A stretch of DNA of 64,000 nucleotides from Cohnella zeiphila. GTDB lineage: Bacteria; Bacillota; Bacilli; Paenibacillales; Paenibacillaceae. The notes below the pieces were generated by a model that was not told the origin of the DNA, did no database searches, and worked only from the letters and a program-made list of their open reading frames with translations. A program made the translations under genes and the position numbers. Positions 16,463 through 25,732 of the stretch are shown one piece after another; position 1 is the stretch's first letter, and each line of letters begins with the position of its first letter. The stretch is from contig NZ_JACJVO010000012.1 of NCBI RefSeq assembly GCF_014212055.1, positions 174,081-238,080 on the forward strand. Direction: 5' to 3'.

Positions 16463-18294
16463 GTGTGAAGAAAGCGCTTCAGCGGTGGCTGCCGCCGCAT
16501 TGGAGCCTCCAGGGCAAAATTTTTATCGCGTTCGGCCTCGTGACGCTGCTCGCCATCGTCTCCGTATCCGGCATCGTGTACATGAACATGCGGGACACGA
16601 TCAAGCGCAACGCGGTGCAGTCGGTGTCCGACAGCATCCGGCAGGCGGACGAATCGCTGAACGTCATGCTGGACGAGATCGATCGGCTGAACACGCTTGC
16701 CGCGACGAGCGATACCGTCATCCGTTCGATTCAGAGCCCGAACGAGGAGATCAGCTACGAATGGTTCCAAGAGCAGAAGCGGGTGACGGAATATTTGTCC
16801 GGCCTGATCCTCTATAAGCCTTACATTAGGCGCATCGCCGTGGTCGGCCTGAACGGGAAGGTGTTCTTTACGGGAGAGCCGTGGCTCGATCGTACCGTTC
16901 TGAACACGCCGATGATGGAATATATGCTGAGCAACGGCTCGCAGCATGCTTATTACCGGGAATCGAGCGGCGGGGACGCCATCGTCGTAGGACGGGAGCT
17001 GCGCTACAACCGGAAGACGATCGGCGTCGTCATGGTCGATCTGAACGCCGATTTTCTAAAAAAGACGTTCGGCGTAAAGCCGACCGCGGACAGTCTTCTG
17101 TACGTCCTGGACGAGCAGAACGGGGAGGTGTACCGGTCCGATCTGCCCGATTCCGAGGTGTCTACCGTCGAGACTTCGCCTTCCGACGCCCCGTCCCCCG
17201 GGACGGGACCGTCGATGGACACGATCGTCTCGCTGAAGACGGAGCTGTCCGGCCGCGGCGAGGCGGTCGAACGGCGAATCGGAGGCAAGTCCTATATCGT
17301 CGTGAGCCGCTTGTCCGCGAACACGGGGTGGACGACGCTGGCGCTCATCCCGATGGACTCGCTGCTGAGCGAATCGACCCGCATCCGCAACCTCATGCTC
17401 GAGGTGTCGATCGTCGTTTTCGCCGTCGTCCTCATCGGTTCGCTGCAAGTGTCGTCGAGAACGACGCTGAATATCCGGCGGCTGAAATCGATGATGATGC
17501 AGGTGAAGGACGGCAATCTGGCTTTTCCGCGGAACGAGATCCGGAGCAAGGACGAGATCGGCGAGCTGTACCGAGTCTTCGTCAGCATGGTCGACGACCT
17601 GAACCGGCTGATGGAAGGCGTTCGGGTGAGCGAGAAGGAGAAGCGGGAGGCGGAGCTTACCGCGCTGCAGGCCCAGATCCGCCCCCACTTTCTGTACAAT
17701 TCGCTCAATACGATCAAGTATTTGGCCAAGCTGAACGGCGTGCCTAACATCGAAGAGGTGTCGGGCTCGCTCATTGAGCTGTTGCGCAGCGTGCTTGGCA
17801 ATTCAAGCGAATTCCTCACGGTGAAGGAGGAGCTGGATTACGTGAACAGCTACGTCTCCATCGCCAAGTACAAATTTATCGAGCCCATCCGCATCGACAC
17901 CCTGATCGAAGACGAAGCGCTGCTTCATTGCCGGGTGCCGAAGCTGACGCTGCAGCCGCTGGTGGAGAACGCCATCGTTCACGGCATCGGTCCGACCGGC
18001 CGGGGAGGAAGCGTGCAGATTCGCGTGTACGAGGAAGACCGCGATCTGAAAATCGAAGTGACGGATAACGGTCAAGGAATGCCGCAGGAGAAAGCCGACG
18101 GACTGCTCGGGGAGACCGGGAGACATTCGCTGCGCTCGCGGTTCGGCGGAATGGGCGTGCGCAGCGCGCATGAGAGAATCGTTCGGATTTACGGCGAAAG
18201 CTACGGCTTGAAGCTGTACAGCGAGCCGGGCCTCTACACGAAGGCGGAGCTTCGATTCCCGAAGCTGCCTCCCGCCGGGACGCAAGCGATCTAA
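16459..18294 (+). CDS. YesM-type sensor histidine kinase
   Basis: 611 residues. TM1 at about 20-42, an extracytoplasmic dCache-like sensor to about 305, TM2 at about 308-328, HAMP to about 380, and a His_kinase/HATPase pair. The phospho-acceptor is His410 in QIRPHFLYNSLNTIKYL. The ATP-binding N-box is LVENAIVHGI and the G1 box DNGQGM. This is the class that responds to extracellular saccharides together with binding proteins. Start ATG at 16459 overlaps the preceding AraC stop. The response regulator follows after 14 bases. Confidence 0.93.
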   Translation: MSVKKALQRWLPPHWSLQGKIFIAFGLVTLLAIVSVSGIVYMNMRDTIKRNAVQSVSDSIRQADESLNVMLDEIDRLNTLAATSDTVIRSIQSPNEEISYEWFQEQKRVTEYLSGLILYKPYIRRIAVVGLNGKVFFTGEPWLDRTVLNTPMMEYMLSNGSQHAYYRESSGGDAIVVGRELRYNRKTIGVVMVDLNADFLKKTFGVKPTADSLLYVLDEQNGEVYRSDLPDSEVSTVETSPSDAPSPGTGPSMDTIVSLKTELSGRGEAVERRIGGKSYIVVSRLSANTGWTTLALIPMDSLLSESTRIRNLMLEVSIVVFAVVLIGSLQVSSRTTLNIRRLKSMMMQVKDGNLAFPRNEIRSKDEIGELYRVFVSMVDDLNRLMEGVRVSEKEKREAELTALQAQIRPHFLYNSLNTIKYLAKLNGVPNIEEVSGSLIELLRSVLGNSSEFLTVKEELDYVNSYVSIAKYKFIEPIRIDTLIEDEALLHCRVPKLTLQPLVENAIVHGIGPTGRGGSVQIRVYEEDRDLKIEVTDNGQGMPQEKADGLLGETGRHSLRSRFGGMGVRSAHERIVRIYGESYGLKLYSEPGLYTKAELRFPKLPPAGTQAI

Positions 18295-18308
18295 AGGAGG
18301 ATGAGGGA

Positions 18309-19961
18309 ATGTACCAGGTTCTGCTGGTTGACGACGAGCCGCTCGTGCGCAACGTGCTGCGCACCTTGTCCGATTGGAAAGCGAAGGGATTCGAGATCTG
18401 CGGGGAGGCCGGCAGCGGGCGAACGGCGCTGGAGCTGATCGGGCAGACTTCGCCGGATATCGCCATCATCGACGTGAACATGCCCGAGATGAACGGGGTG
18501 GAGCTGAACCGGGCGATCCGGGAACGGTTCCCCGCCGTTCGGACGATTATGCTCAGCAGCTACGACGACTACGATTACGTGCGCGATTGCTTGCAGAACG
18601 GGGCGGTCGATTACTTGCTGAAGCACCGCCTGGACGAGGCGGCGCTGACGAACGTGCTGAACAAAGCGGCGGCGGAGCTAAGCCGCAAGGATCCGACGGA
18701 GAAGGCAGAGGAACCGAACGCGAATTCAGGGGAGACGAATGCGGATGCCGTCCGCGAGGCGATCGTCCGGGCTGTCAAGGGAAGCGGCGGCGGGGCGGGG
18801 GACGAGCTCGAGGCCGAAGCGGCAAGAAGCGGGTTGTATCCGGGAGCGGTCCGCTATGCGGCGGCCGCGTTGCAAATTACTCCCTTCCTGCTTCTGACGG
18901 AGTCTTACAGCGACGTGCAGACGAGCCGGCTCATGCGCCAGGTCGTCGAGCTTGCGCAGCAGACGATCGGCGAGATCCGGGAGCGGACGGCGGCCTATGT
19001 GGAGAACGGGCGGCTGGCCGTCGTATTCGCGTCCGGAGAGCGCAGCGAGCATGCCGTCGCCGCCGAAGCCGAGCGGTGGATGAGCAAGCTGCGTCATGCG
19101 CTGGAGCTGCTGCTGAATCTCAAAAGCGTCTACGCCGTTGGACACGTCTGCGGAAGCCTCTCGCAGCTGGCGGCGAGCTATGCCTCCGCCGAGCGGTCGC
19201 TCGACGCCGCGCACGCGGGCCCGGAAGCGTCTCGCGGACGCCCCGCCGCCGGAACGGAACGGGCACCGGAACCCGGACCGCGCGTCTCCTTGAAGATCGA
19301 GGAGCAGAAGCAGCTTCTGCTTCATCTCGAGATGCTGGACGAAGAAGGGGCGAAGCGGCTGATCGGTTCCGTATTCGGCTCCATCCGCCATCTGCCGATC
19401 CATTCCCAGGCGGCGCAGACGATCGTGAGCGAACTGCTGCATACGGGAGTCAAGGCGCTGGGCAAGTGGGTGCCCGCCCCATCGCTCGAGGAAGCGATAG
19501 CCGAACTGCCTCCGCGCGGAGAGCTGGGCCGGATCGGCGGCATGGCGGAATTGGAAGCATGGCTGCAGCGCTACTATTCCGTCCTGCTCAAGCAGCTCAA
19601 GCGGCGGCGCACGGCCGGGCCGCATTCCCGTCACGTGTCGCAGGCGATCGCGTTCGTCCTGGAGAATTACACGGGCAGCGTTACGCTGGAGCTCACGGCG
19701 GCCGCCATCGGGCTGAACCCCTCCTATTTGAGCCGGATTTTCAAGGAAGAGACCCGCACGACGTTCTCGGAATACGTGAACAAGGTGAGGATCGAAGCGG
19801 GACGCAAGCTGCTCGAGAGCGGGGAATATTCGGTCAAGCAGATCAGCAATCTGGTGGGATTCGCGACATACAATTATTTTTTCAAAGTGTTCAAAGAAGG
19901 GACCGGGATGACGCCGAACGAGTACGCGAGCAGCCTGGGTCGCGGCGCGGGCGCCGGATAA
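18309..19961 (+). CDS. YesN-type response regulator, REC plus AraC DNA-binding domain
   Basis: 550 residues. The receiver domain (1-120) has the acidic pair VDDE and phospho-acceptor Asp55 in IIDVNMPEMNG. A long middle region (about 150-430) of the kind found in YesN proteins links to a C-terminal AraC helix-turn-helix pair (about 445-545) with GLNPSYLSRIFKEE and VGFATYNYFFKVFKEGTG. RBS AAAGGAGG precedes the ATG. Probably activates the lipoprotein and permease genes that begin 137 bases downstream, where a TATAAT box at 20026-20031 lacks a good -35, as expected for an activator-dependent promoter. Confidence 0.93.
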   Translation: MYQVLLVDDEPLVRNVLRTLSDWKAKGFEICGEAGSGRTALELIGQTSPDIAIIDVNMPEMNGVELNRAIRERFPAVRTIMLSSYDDYDYVRDCLQNGAVDYLLKHRLDEAALTNVLNKAAAELSRKDPTEKAEEPNANSGETNADAVREAIVRAVKGSGGGAGDELEAEAARSGLYPGAVRYAAAALQITPFLLLTESYSDVQTSRLMRQVVELAQQTIGEIRERTAAYVENGRLAVVFASGERSEHAVAAEAERWMSKLRHALELLLNLKSVYAVGHVCGSLSQLAASYASAERSLDAAHAGPEASRGRPAAGTERAPEPGPRVSLKIEEQKQLLLHLEMLDEEGAKRLIGSVFGSIRHLPIHSQAAQTIVSELLHTGVKALGKWVPAPSLEEAIAELPPRGELGRIGGMAELEAWLQRYYSVLLKQLKRRRTAGPHSRHVSQAIAFVLENYTGSVTLELTAAAIGLNPSYLSRIFKEETRTTFSEYVNKVRIEAGRKLLESGEYSVKQISNLVGFATYNYFFKVFKEGTGMTPNEYASSLGRGAGAG

Positions 19962-20098
19962 AGCCTTGTAAAAGATGTGGAGTAAAGAGTCAAAAATGTA
20001 GAATTCGCCGATCTTTCCGGTGACTTATAATACTCGCAAGCACCTCGGAAACGCTTCCATATCCGACTCGTGCATCAATTAATGGAGGTTAGGGGTTC

Positions 20099-21691
20099 AT
20101 GCGTAAACAGTGGAAAAAAATCGCGATCGGAACGATGATCGTTCCGGCATTGGCTCTGGCGGGCTGCAGCTCGGGCAATAACGGCAATAACGGCAACGCT
20201 TCGGCGTCGCCGTCCGGCAGCAGCGTTGTAAGCGAGACCGGCTTCCCGCTCACCGAGAAGCCGGTCACGCTGAAGATGTTCACCCGGATCGCACCGGCAA
20301 ACGGTCCTTTCAAGGACATGCCGGTATTCCAGGACTACGAGAAAATGACCAACGTGCACGTCGACTTTACCGAAGCGCCGACGGACGGCTTCCAGGAGAA
20401 AAAGAACCTGCTGTTCGCCTCCAACGAGCTTCCCGACGCCTTGTACCGCTCCGGACTGACGCAGCTCGAAGCGACCCGTTACGGGGCCAGCGGCCAGCTG
20501 ATTCCGCTGGAGGACCTGATCGACAAGTACGCTCCCAATCTGAAGAAGCTGATGGACGAGTATCCGGAGATCCGCTCCGGCATCACGACGCCGGAAGGCC
20601 ATATCTACGCGATTCCGGGCATCGTCACGCTCGGGGCGGCGCGTACGGACAAGAAATGGATCAACCAGGCGTGGCTGAAGAAGCTCGGTCTTCAGATGCC
20701 GGAGACGACCGACGACCTGTACAACGTGCTGGTTGCATTCCGTGACAAAGATCCGAACGGGAACGGCAAGCAGGACGAGATTCCGATGACCGCCCGGGCC
20801 GGAACGCCGGGGCAGGGACTTCCGATCGTCAATCTCATGAGCGGCTCGTTCGGCCTGGACCAACAGCTCGGCTACAACATCAACATCGCGGACGACAAAG
20901 TGGAGATCTGGATGGGCAGCGACCGGAACAAGGAGATGCTGCAGTATCTGAACAAGCTGTACAAGGAGAAGCTGCTCGATCCTCAGCTGTTCTCGCAGAC
21001 GGAAGCGCAATATTTGGCCAAGCAGGGCTCGGGCGCCACAGGCGTCTTCTTCGACCAGACGAACAACAACTTCCTGCCGATCCAGGACCAGTACACCGGG
21101 ATGGCGCCGCCGGCCGGCCCGCACGGAGACCGGCTGCAGGCCCAGGCCTCGCCGATCGCCCGCGACTTCGGAGCGTTCGCCATCACGAACGTCGACAAGT
21201 ATCCGGAGCTCACGATGCGCTGGATCGATTATTTCTACAGCGACGAAGGCTCGACGATGCTGCGCTTCGGCCGCGAGGGCGAGAATTACGAGCTTCGCGA
21301 CGGCGTTCCGTATTACACGGATAAATTCCTGAGCGTAGAAGGCGCCCAAGGGAAGATTACGCCGTATGCGGGCGGCGGCGCCCCTCACCTGATCGACGAT
21401 CATGTGGCTTCCTTCATCAATCCGCCGCAGGTTCAAGAAGCTCAGGAAAAACTGGATCCGTACATGCCGAAGGTCCGCTACGCGGCTCCGATGTTCGACG
21501 AGGCGACGGCGCAGAAGGTCAACGAGCTGCGCAACGACATCGACAAGTATTACGAGGAGCAGAGCACCAAGTTCATCGCCGGCGCTCTCAGCTTCGACAA
21601 GTGGGACGAGTTCCAGAAGACGCTGAAGAAGATGAACATCGACGAGCTTCAGAAGATCTATCAGGACGCTTACGACACGATGAAGAAGTAA
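20099..21691 (+). CDS. Carbohydrate ABC transporter substrate-binding lipoprotein (LplA/YtcQ type)
   Basis: 530 residues. Signal peptide with lipobox LALAGCSSG. The length and the calcium-loop-like segment DPNGNGKQDE (about residue 217 on) mark the large LplA/AlgQ-type binding proteins that take oligosaccharides. ATG start at 20099, directly after GGAGG. First gene of a sugar-uptake and hydrolysis unit, controlled most likely by the upstream kinase/regulator pair. The ligand is inferred to be an arabinose-containing oligosaccharide from the glycosidases that follow. Confidence 0.9.
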   Translation: MRKQWKKIAIGTMIVPALALAGCSSGNNGNNGNASASPSGSSVVSETGFPLTEKPVTLKMFTRIAPANGPFKDMPVFQDYEKMTNVHVDFTEAPTDGFQEKKNLLFASNELPDALYRSGLTQLEATRYGASGQLIPLEDLIDKYAPNLKKLMDEYPEIRSGITTPEGHIYAIPGIVTLGAARTDKKWINQAWLKKLGLQMPETTDDLYNVLVAFRDKDPNGNGKQDEIPMTARAGTPGQGLPIVNLMSGSFGLDQQLGYNINIADDKVEIWMGSDRNKEMLQYLNKLYKEKLLDPQLFSQTEAQYLAKQGSGATGVFFDQTNNNFLPIQDQYTGMAPPAGPHGDRLQAQASPIARDFGAFAITNVDKYPELTMRWIDYFYSDEGSTMLRFGREGENYELRDGVPYYTDKFLSVEGAQGKITPYAGGGAPHLIDDHVASFINPPQVQEAQEKLDPYMPKVRYAAPMFDEATAQKVNELRNDIDKYYEEQSTKFIAGALSFDKWDEFQKTLKKMNIDELQKIYQDAYDTMKK

Positions 21692-21768
21692 CGGCAAAAG
21701 TTTCGCCGGCCAAGGACGGGCGCGCTTAAGCGAGCGCGCCCGCCTCCGGCATCAAGGAGTCGATTCGC

Positions 21769-22746
21769 ATGAAAAGCGCGTTGGACCAAGCCGAAGCCGT
21801 CCAGGGAGCGGCGGCCGCGGCCGTGCGGCTGACGCCGAGGCGCGGCCGCCTGCTTCGGGAGATGGCGAAACGGTACGATCTGTACCTGATGCTGCTGCTG
21901 CCGATCGGATGGTACCTCTTATTCCAGTACGGACCGCTCTACGGCCTGCAGATCGCGTTCAAAAACTTCAGTCCGGCCAAAGGAATTCTCGCCAGCGAGT
22001 GGGTCGGCCTCGATAATTTTCACAGATTCTTCGATTCGTATTATTTCAACCGGCTGCTGTGGAACACGTTCACGATCAATCTGTTCTCGATGCTCGTCGC
22101 CTTTCCGATTCCGATCGCGCTGGCTTTGATCTGCAACGAGATCCCGAGCCGCAAGTTCGGCAAGTGGCTTCAGAATATAACGTTTATCCCCCATTTCATG
22201 TCGGTCGTCGTCATCGTCGGGATCCTGAACGTCTTCCTCTCGCCCGAGACGGGGCCGATCAACGCGCTGATCGAGGCGCTCGGAGGCCAGCCGATCCGCT
22301 TCCTGGAGGATGCCTCGTGGTTCAAGCCCATCTTTATCGGCTCGAACATCTGGCAGAACATGGGGTGGCAATCGATCATCTATATCGCGGCGCTCAGCGG
22401 CGTGAACCCGCAGCTGTACGAAGCCGCGAAGATGGACGGCGCTTCCCGGCTGCGGCGCGTCTGGCACGTCTCGCTGCCGGGAATCGTGCCGGTTATCGTC
22501 ATCATGCTCATTCTGGACATCGGCCATTTCATGGATATCGGGTTCGAGAAGATTCTGCTCATGCAGAACAATCTCAATATCGAAGCGAGCGACGTCATCT
22601 CTACCTTCGTCTATACGACGGGTATTCAGAAGGGCGAATACAGCTATACGGCGGCTATCGGGCTGTTCAACTCCGTCATCAACCTGATTCTTCTCTTGCT
22701 GGTCAATCGTTTCGCGCGCAAGGTTTCGGAGACGAGCTTATGGTAA
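21769..22746 (+). CDS. Carbohydrate ABC permease (LplB type)
   Basis: 325 residues. A cytoplasmic N-terminal extension of about 35 residues precedes six membrane helices, starting with LYLMLLLPIGWYLLF. The start GPLYGLQIAFKNFSPAKGI and the EAA loop EAAKMDGASRLRRVWHVSLP are typical of LplB. It partners the next gene's product. The ATPase is not encoded nearby. Confidence 0.92.
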   Translation: MKSALDQAEAVQGAAAAAVRLTPRRGRLLREMAKRYDLYLMLLLPIGWYLLFQYGPLYGLQIAFKNFSPAKGILASEWVGLDNFHRFFDSYYFNRLLWNTFTINLFSMLVAFPIPIALALICNEIPSRKFGKWLQNITFIPHFMSVVVIVGILNVFLSPETGPINALIEALGGQPIRFLEDASWFKPIFIGSNIWQNMGWQSIIYIAALSGVNPQLYEAAKMDGASRLRRVWHVSLPGIVPVIVIMLILDIGHFMDIGFEKILLMQNNLNIEASDVISTFVYTTGIQKGEYSYTAAIGLFNSVINLILLLLVNRFARKVSETSLW

Positions 22747-22762
22747 AGGAGGGATACCTATC

Positions 22763-23656
22763 GTGAGCAAACAAGCTGCCGCAAGCAAGCCGTCGGATGA
22801 ACGGTGGTTCGACGCGATCGTCTATATTCTGGCGGCGCTGGTCATGGCGGCGGTGCTGTATCCGCTTATCTTCGTCATCAGCGCGTCGTTCAGCGACCCG
22901 GCGAAGGTGCTCGGCGGAGAGGTATGGCTGCTGCCGAAGAACGTGTCGATGGCCGCTTACCAGAACATTTTGCACAACCGCGATATTTGGAACGGATATC
23001 TGAACACCATTATTTACGCGGCGATCGGCACTGCAATCAATATGATCATGACGATCCTCGCCGCATATCCGCTGTCGAGGCCCGATCTGCCGGGACGCAA
23101 GCTGATCATGGTCGTCATCACGCTGACGATGTTCTTCAGCGGGGGTCTGATTCCGACGTACCTGCTCGTGAAAAACCTGGGCATGGTCAATACGCTGTGG
23201 GCGCTGATCGTGCCCGGGGCGATCGCCACCTACAATTTGATCGTCATGCGGACGTATTTTCAGACCAGCATTCCGTGGGAGCTGCAGGAGGCCGCCCATA
23301 TGGACGGCTGCTCCAACTGGCGGATGCTGTGGAACATCATCCTGCCGCTGTCGAAGCCGATTCTGGCCGTCATGGTGCTGTTCTATGCGGTCGGCCACTG
23401 GAATTCGTTCTTTAACGCGCTGATCTACATTCGCGACGAGAGCAAGTATCCGCTGCAGATCGTGCTTCGCGAGATTCTGATGATCAGCCAATCCGACGCG
23501 GTGGACGCCAATGTCGGTCTGGAGAGCAAGGTCTTGCTGGCCGAGAGCATCAAATACGCCGTCATCATCGTCTCCAGCCTGCCGATGCTGATCCTGTACC
23601 CGTTCGTGCAGAGGCACTTCGTCAAAGGGGTCATGATCGGCTCAATCAAAGGGTAA
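22763..23656 (+). CDS. Carbohydrate ABC permease (YtcP/LplC type)
   Basis: 297 residues, six membrane helices. EAA loop EAAHMDGCSNWRMLWNIILP, C-terminal FVQRHFVKGVMIGSIKG as in YtcP-type permeases. GTG start with AAAGGAGG upstream, 16 bases after the LplB-type gene, so co-transcribed. It completes the membrane channel for the lipoprotein encoded at 20.1 kb. Confidence 0.92.
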   Translation: MSKQAAASKPSDERWFDAIVYILAALVMAAVLYPLIFVISASFSDPAKVLGGEVWLLPKNVSMAAYQNILHNRDIWNGYLNTIIYAAIGTAINMIMTILAAYPLSRPDLPGRKLIMVVITLTMFFSGGLIPTYLLVKNLGMVNTLWALIVPGAIATYNLIVMRTYFQTSIPWELQEAAHMDGCSNWRMLWNIILPLSKPILAVMVLFYAVGHWNSFFNALIYIRDESKYPLQIVLREILMISQSDAVDANVGLESKVLLAESIKYAVIIVSSLPMLILYPFVQRHFVKGVMIGSIKG

Positions 23657-23680
23657 TACCGCGAAGTGGAGGTTTTGAAC

Positions 23681-25705
23681 TTGAAAAGAAACGCAACGAT
23701 AACGGTCGACGCCGGCAGGAAGAGCGAGCATACGATTAACCCCTACGTGTTCGGCCACTTCGTGGAGGACATCCGCGACCATATGGAAGCGATGCTGGCC
23801 TATCCGCTGAAGGATATGGATTTCGAGAGCGAGGCCTCGTCGCCGGAGCCGAGAGCGGTATCCGGCCGTTGGACGCCCTACACGAACGGCCGCGGCACGG
23901 TCTACGCGATGGAGCCGCCCGCTCCGAAGCATTCGGGCCGAGCCCAGCGCGTTCGAATGATGAGCGACGACGAGGCCTATGCGGGGATCTCGCAGAAGGT
24001 CGCGCTGAAGGGGCCTTCGGAGTATGCGGTGAAGCTCGTGGCGCGCGCTTCCGTCGAGATTCGTTACTTGGTCGTCGAAGCGGCGGATCGGCGGACTGGG
24101 GACGTGATCGGCGTGGCTCGCATTGAACTGGCCGGCCACGACTGGAAGAGCTACGAGGCGACGTTGGCCGTCGCGCGCGAATGCGTCGATGCCGAGCTCC
24201 GCGTCTACGTTCCCGCCGAGCACCCGCGTTGGATCGATCACGTCTCGACCGGCATGTTCTGGCTCGATCATGTCTCTCTCCTGCCCGCCGACAGCATCGG
24301 CATGGTGAGGAAAGAAGTCATGGATATGACCCGGCCGCTGAATGCCGGCATGATGCGCCTCGCGGGCAATTACATCAGCGCGTACCATTGGGAATACGGC
24401 GTCGGTCCCGTCCTGGAACGGCCCATTCTCTACAACGAAGCTTGGGGAGGCTGGGCGAACAAGTACTTCGGCACCGACGAGTTCATCGCGTTCTGCCAAG
24501 AGCTCGGCGTCGAGCCGCTCATCTGCGTGAACGACGGCTCCGGCACGCCCGAAGAGGCCGCCCGGTGGATCGAATACTGCAACGGCGGCCCCGATACGCC
24601 GATGGGCGCGAAGCGGGCGGCGAACGGACATCCCGAGCCGTACCGGGTGCGCTATTGGGAGATCGGCAACGAGGTGTGGGGCCAGTGGCAGGTCGGAACG
24701 TGCACGGCCGAGGAGTTCGCCGAGCGGTGCGCCGCGTTCGCGAAGGCGATGAAGGCGGCGGATCCCGAGATCGTGCTGCTGGCCTGCGGGCATACCGATC
24801 AGGAGTGGAACAAGCCGCTGCTCGAGCGGGCCGGCGGGGCGATCGACTACCTGACGCTGCACCTGTATCACGGCTTCAACCGGTTCGGCATGAACCGGGA
24901 GACGCCTGCGGAGGAGCGGTACAGGGCGATCGTCTCGTTCCCGGAATGGACCCGGAGCGATCTGGCGCGCACGGAAGAGACGATTCAAGCGTATCCGCAG
25001 AGCCGCCATGTGAAGGTGGCGATCACCGAATACAACACGATGTTTTATCCGAACACGATCCGCAAGGGGCTCCCGGACGAGCATACGCTCGGCGCCGCCG
25101 TGGCCAATGCCGGCAACCTGAACGAGATGCTTCGCCGCAGCGATCTGGTCCGCATCGGCAGCTTCTCCGATCTGGTGAACGGCTGGCTTGGCGGATGCAT
25201 CCGCGTCGGCGACTTCTATGCCGACCAGTTCCGGGGCAAGGAAGCCGGCTGGAGCGGGCGACCGCTTACCGTTTACGGCACGCCGACTTACGAAGTGATG
25301 AAGCTGTACGCCGGCCGGGACATCCGCCGCATGCTGCCCGCTCAGGCCGAGTGCGGAACGTTCTCCGTGGCGTCGGCGAAGCCTGCGCCCGCGGATTTGA
25401 ACGCGCTGCCGGACCTCGACGTCGCGGCGTGCGCGAACGAAGACGGCAGCCTCGTGACCGTTTTCGTCGTGAACCGCAGCCTGGAGAAAGTAACCGCGAA
25501 GCTCGACCTGAAGGCGTTCGAAGCCGGGGAGGACGTCCGGGTGCACGAGATTGCCGGGGATTCGATCGAAGCGATCAATTCCGTGTTCGAGCCGGAGCGT
25601 ATCGTCTGCACCGAACGGATCGTTCCCGCCTCCGCATGGCGGGAGGGCGTTGCACTGCGTCCGGCTTCCGTGTACGCGTTGGAGATTCGGGCATCGAGGA
25701 ATTAA
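23681..25705 (+). CDS. GH51 alpha-L-arabinofuranosidase
   Basis: About 674 residues, no signal peptide, so cytoplasmic. A GH51 (beta/alpha)8 barrel with flanking beta domains. The acid/base is Glu331 in YWEIGNEVWG and the nucleophile Glu450 in AITEYN. The N-terminal NPYVFGHFVED and middle GMMRLAGNYISAYHW are further family landmarks. Starts at GTG 23666 would overlap the GTGGAGG ribosome site; the TTG at 23681, seven bases after it, is preferred. It would release arabinofuranose from imported arabino-oligosaccharides. Follows the permease gene by 24 bases. Confidence 0.92.
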   Translation: MKRNATITVDAGRKSEHTINPYVFGHFVEDIRDHMEAMLAYPLKDMDFESEASSPEPRAVSGRWTPYTNGRGTVYAMEPPAPKHSGRAQRVRMMSDDEAYAGISQKVALKGPSEYAVKLVARASVEIRYLVVEAADRRTGDVIGVARIELAGHDWKSYEATLAVARECVDAELRVYVPAEHPRWIDHVSTGMFWLDHVSLLPADSIGMVRKEVMDMTRPLNAGMMRLAGNYISAYHWEYGVGPVLERPILYNEAWGGWANKYFGTDEFIAFCQELGVEPLICVNDGSGTPEEAARWIEYCNGGPDTPMGAKRAANGHPEPYRVRYWEIGNEVWGQWQVGTCTAEEFAERCAAFAKAMKAADPEIVLLACGHTDQEWNKPLLERAGGAIDYLTLHLYHGFNRFGMNRETPAEERYRAIVSFPEWTRSDLARTEETIQAYPQSRHVKVAITEYNTMFYPNTIRKGLPDEHTLGAAVANAGNLNEMLRRSDLVRIGSFSDLVNGWLGGCIRVGDFYADQFRGKEAGWSGRPLTVYGTPTYEVMKLYAGRDIRRMLPAQAECGTFSVASAKPAPADLNALPDLDVAACANEDGSLVTVFVVNRSLEKVTAKLDLKAFEAGEDVRVHEIAGDSIEAINSVFEPERIVCTERIVPASAWREGVALRPASVYALEIRASRN

Positions 25706-25732
25706 ACAAGAAGAGGAGGCGGAAGGCAGCGC

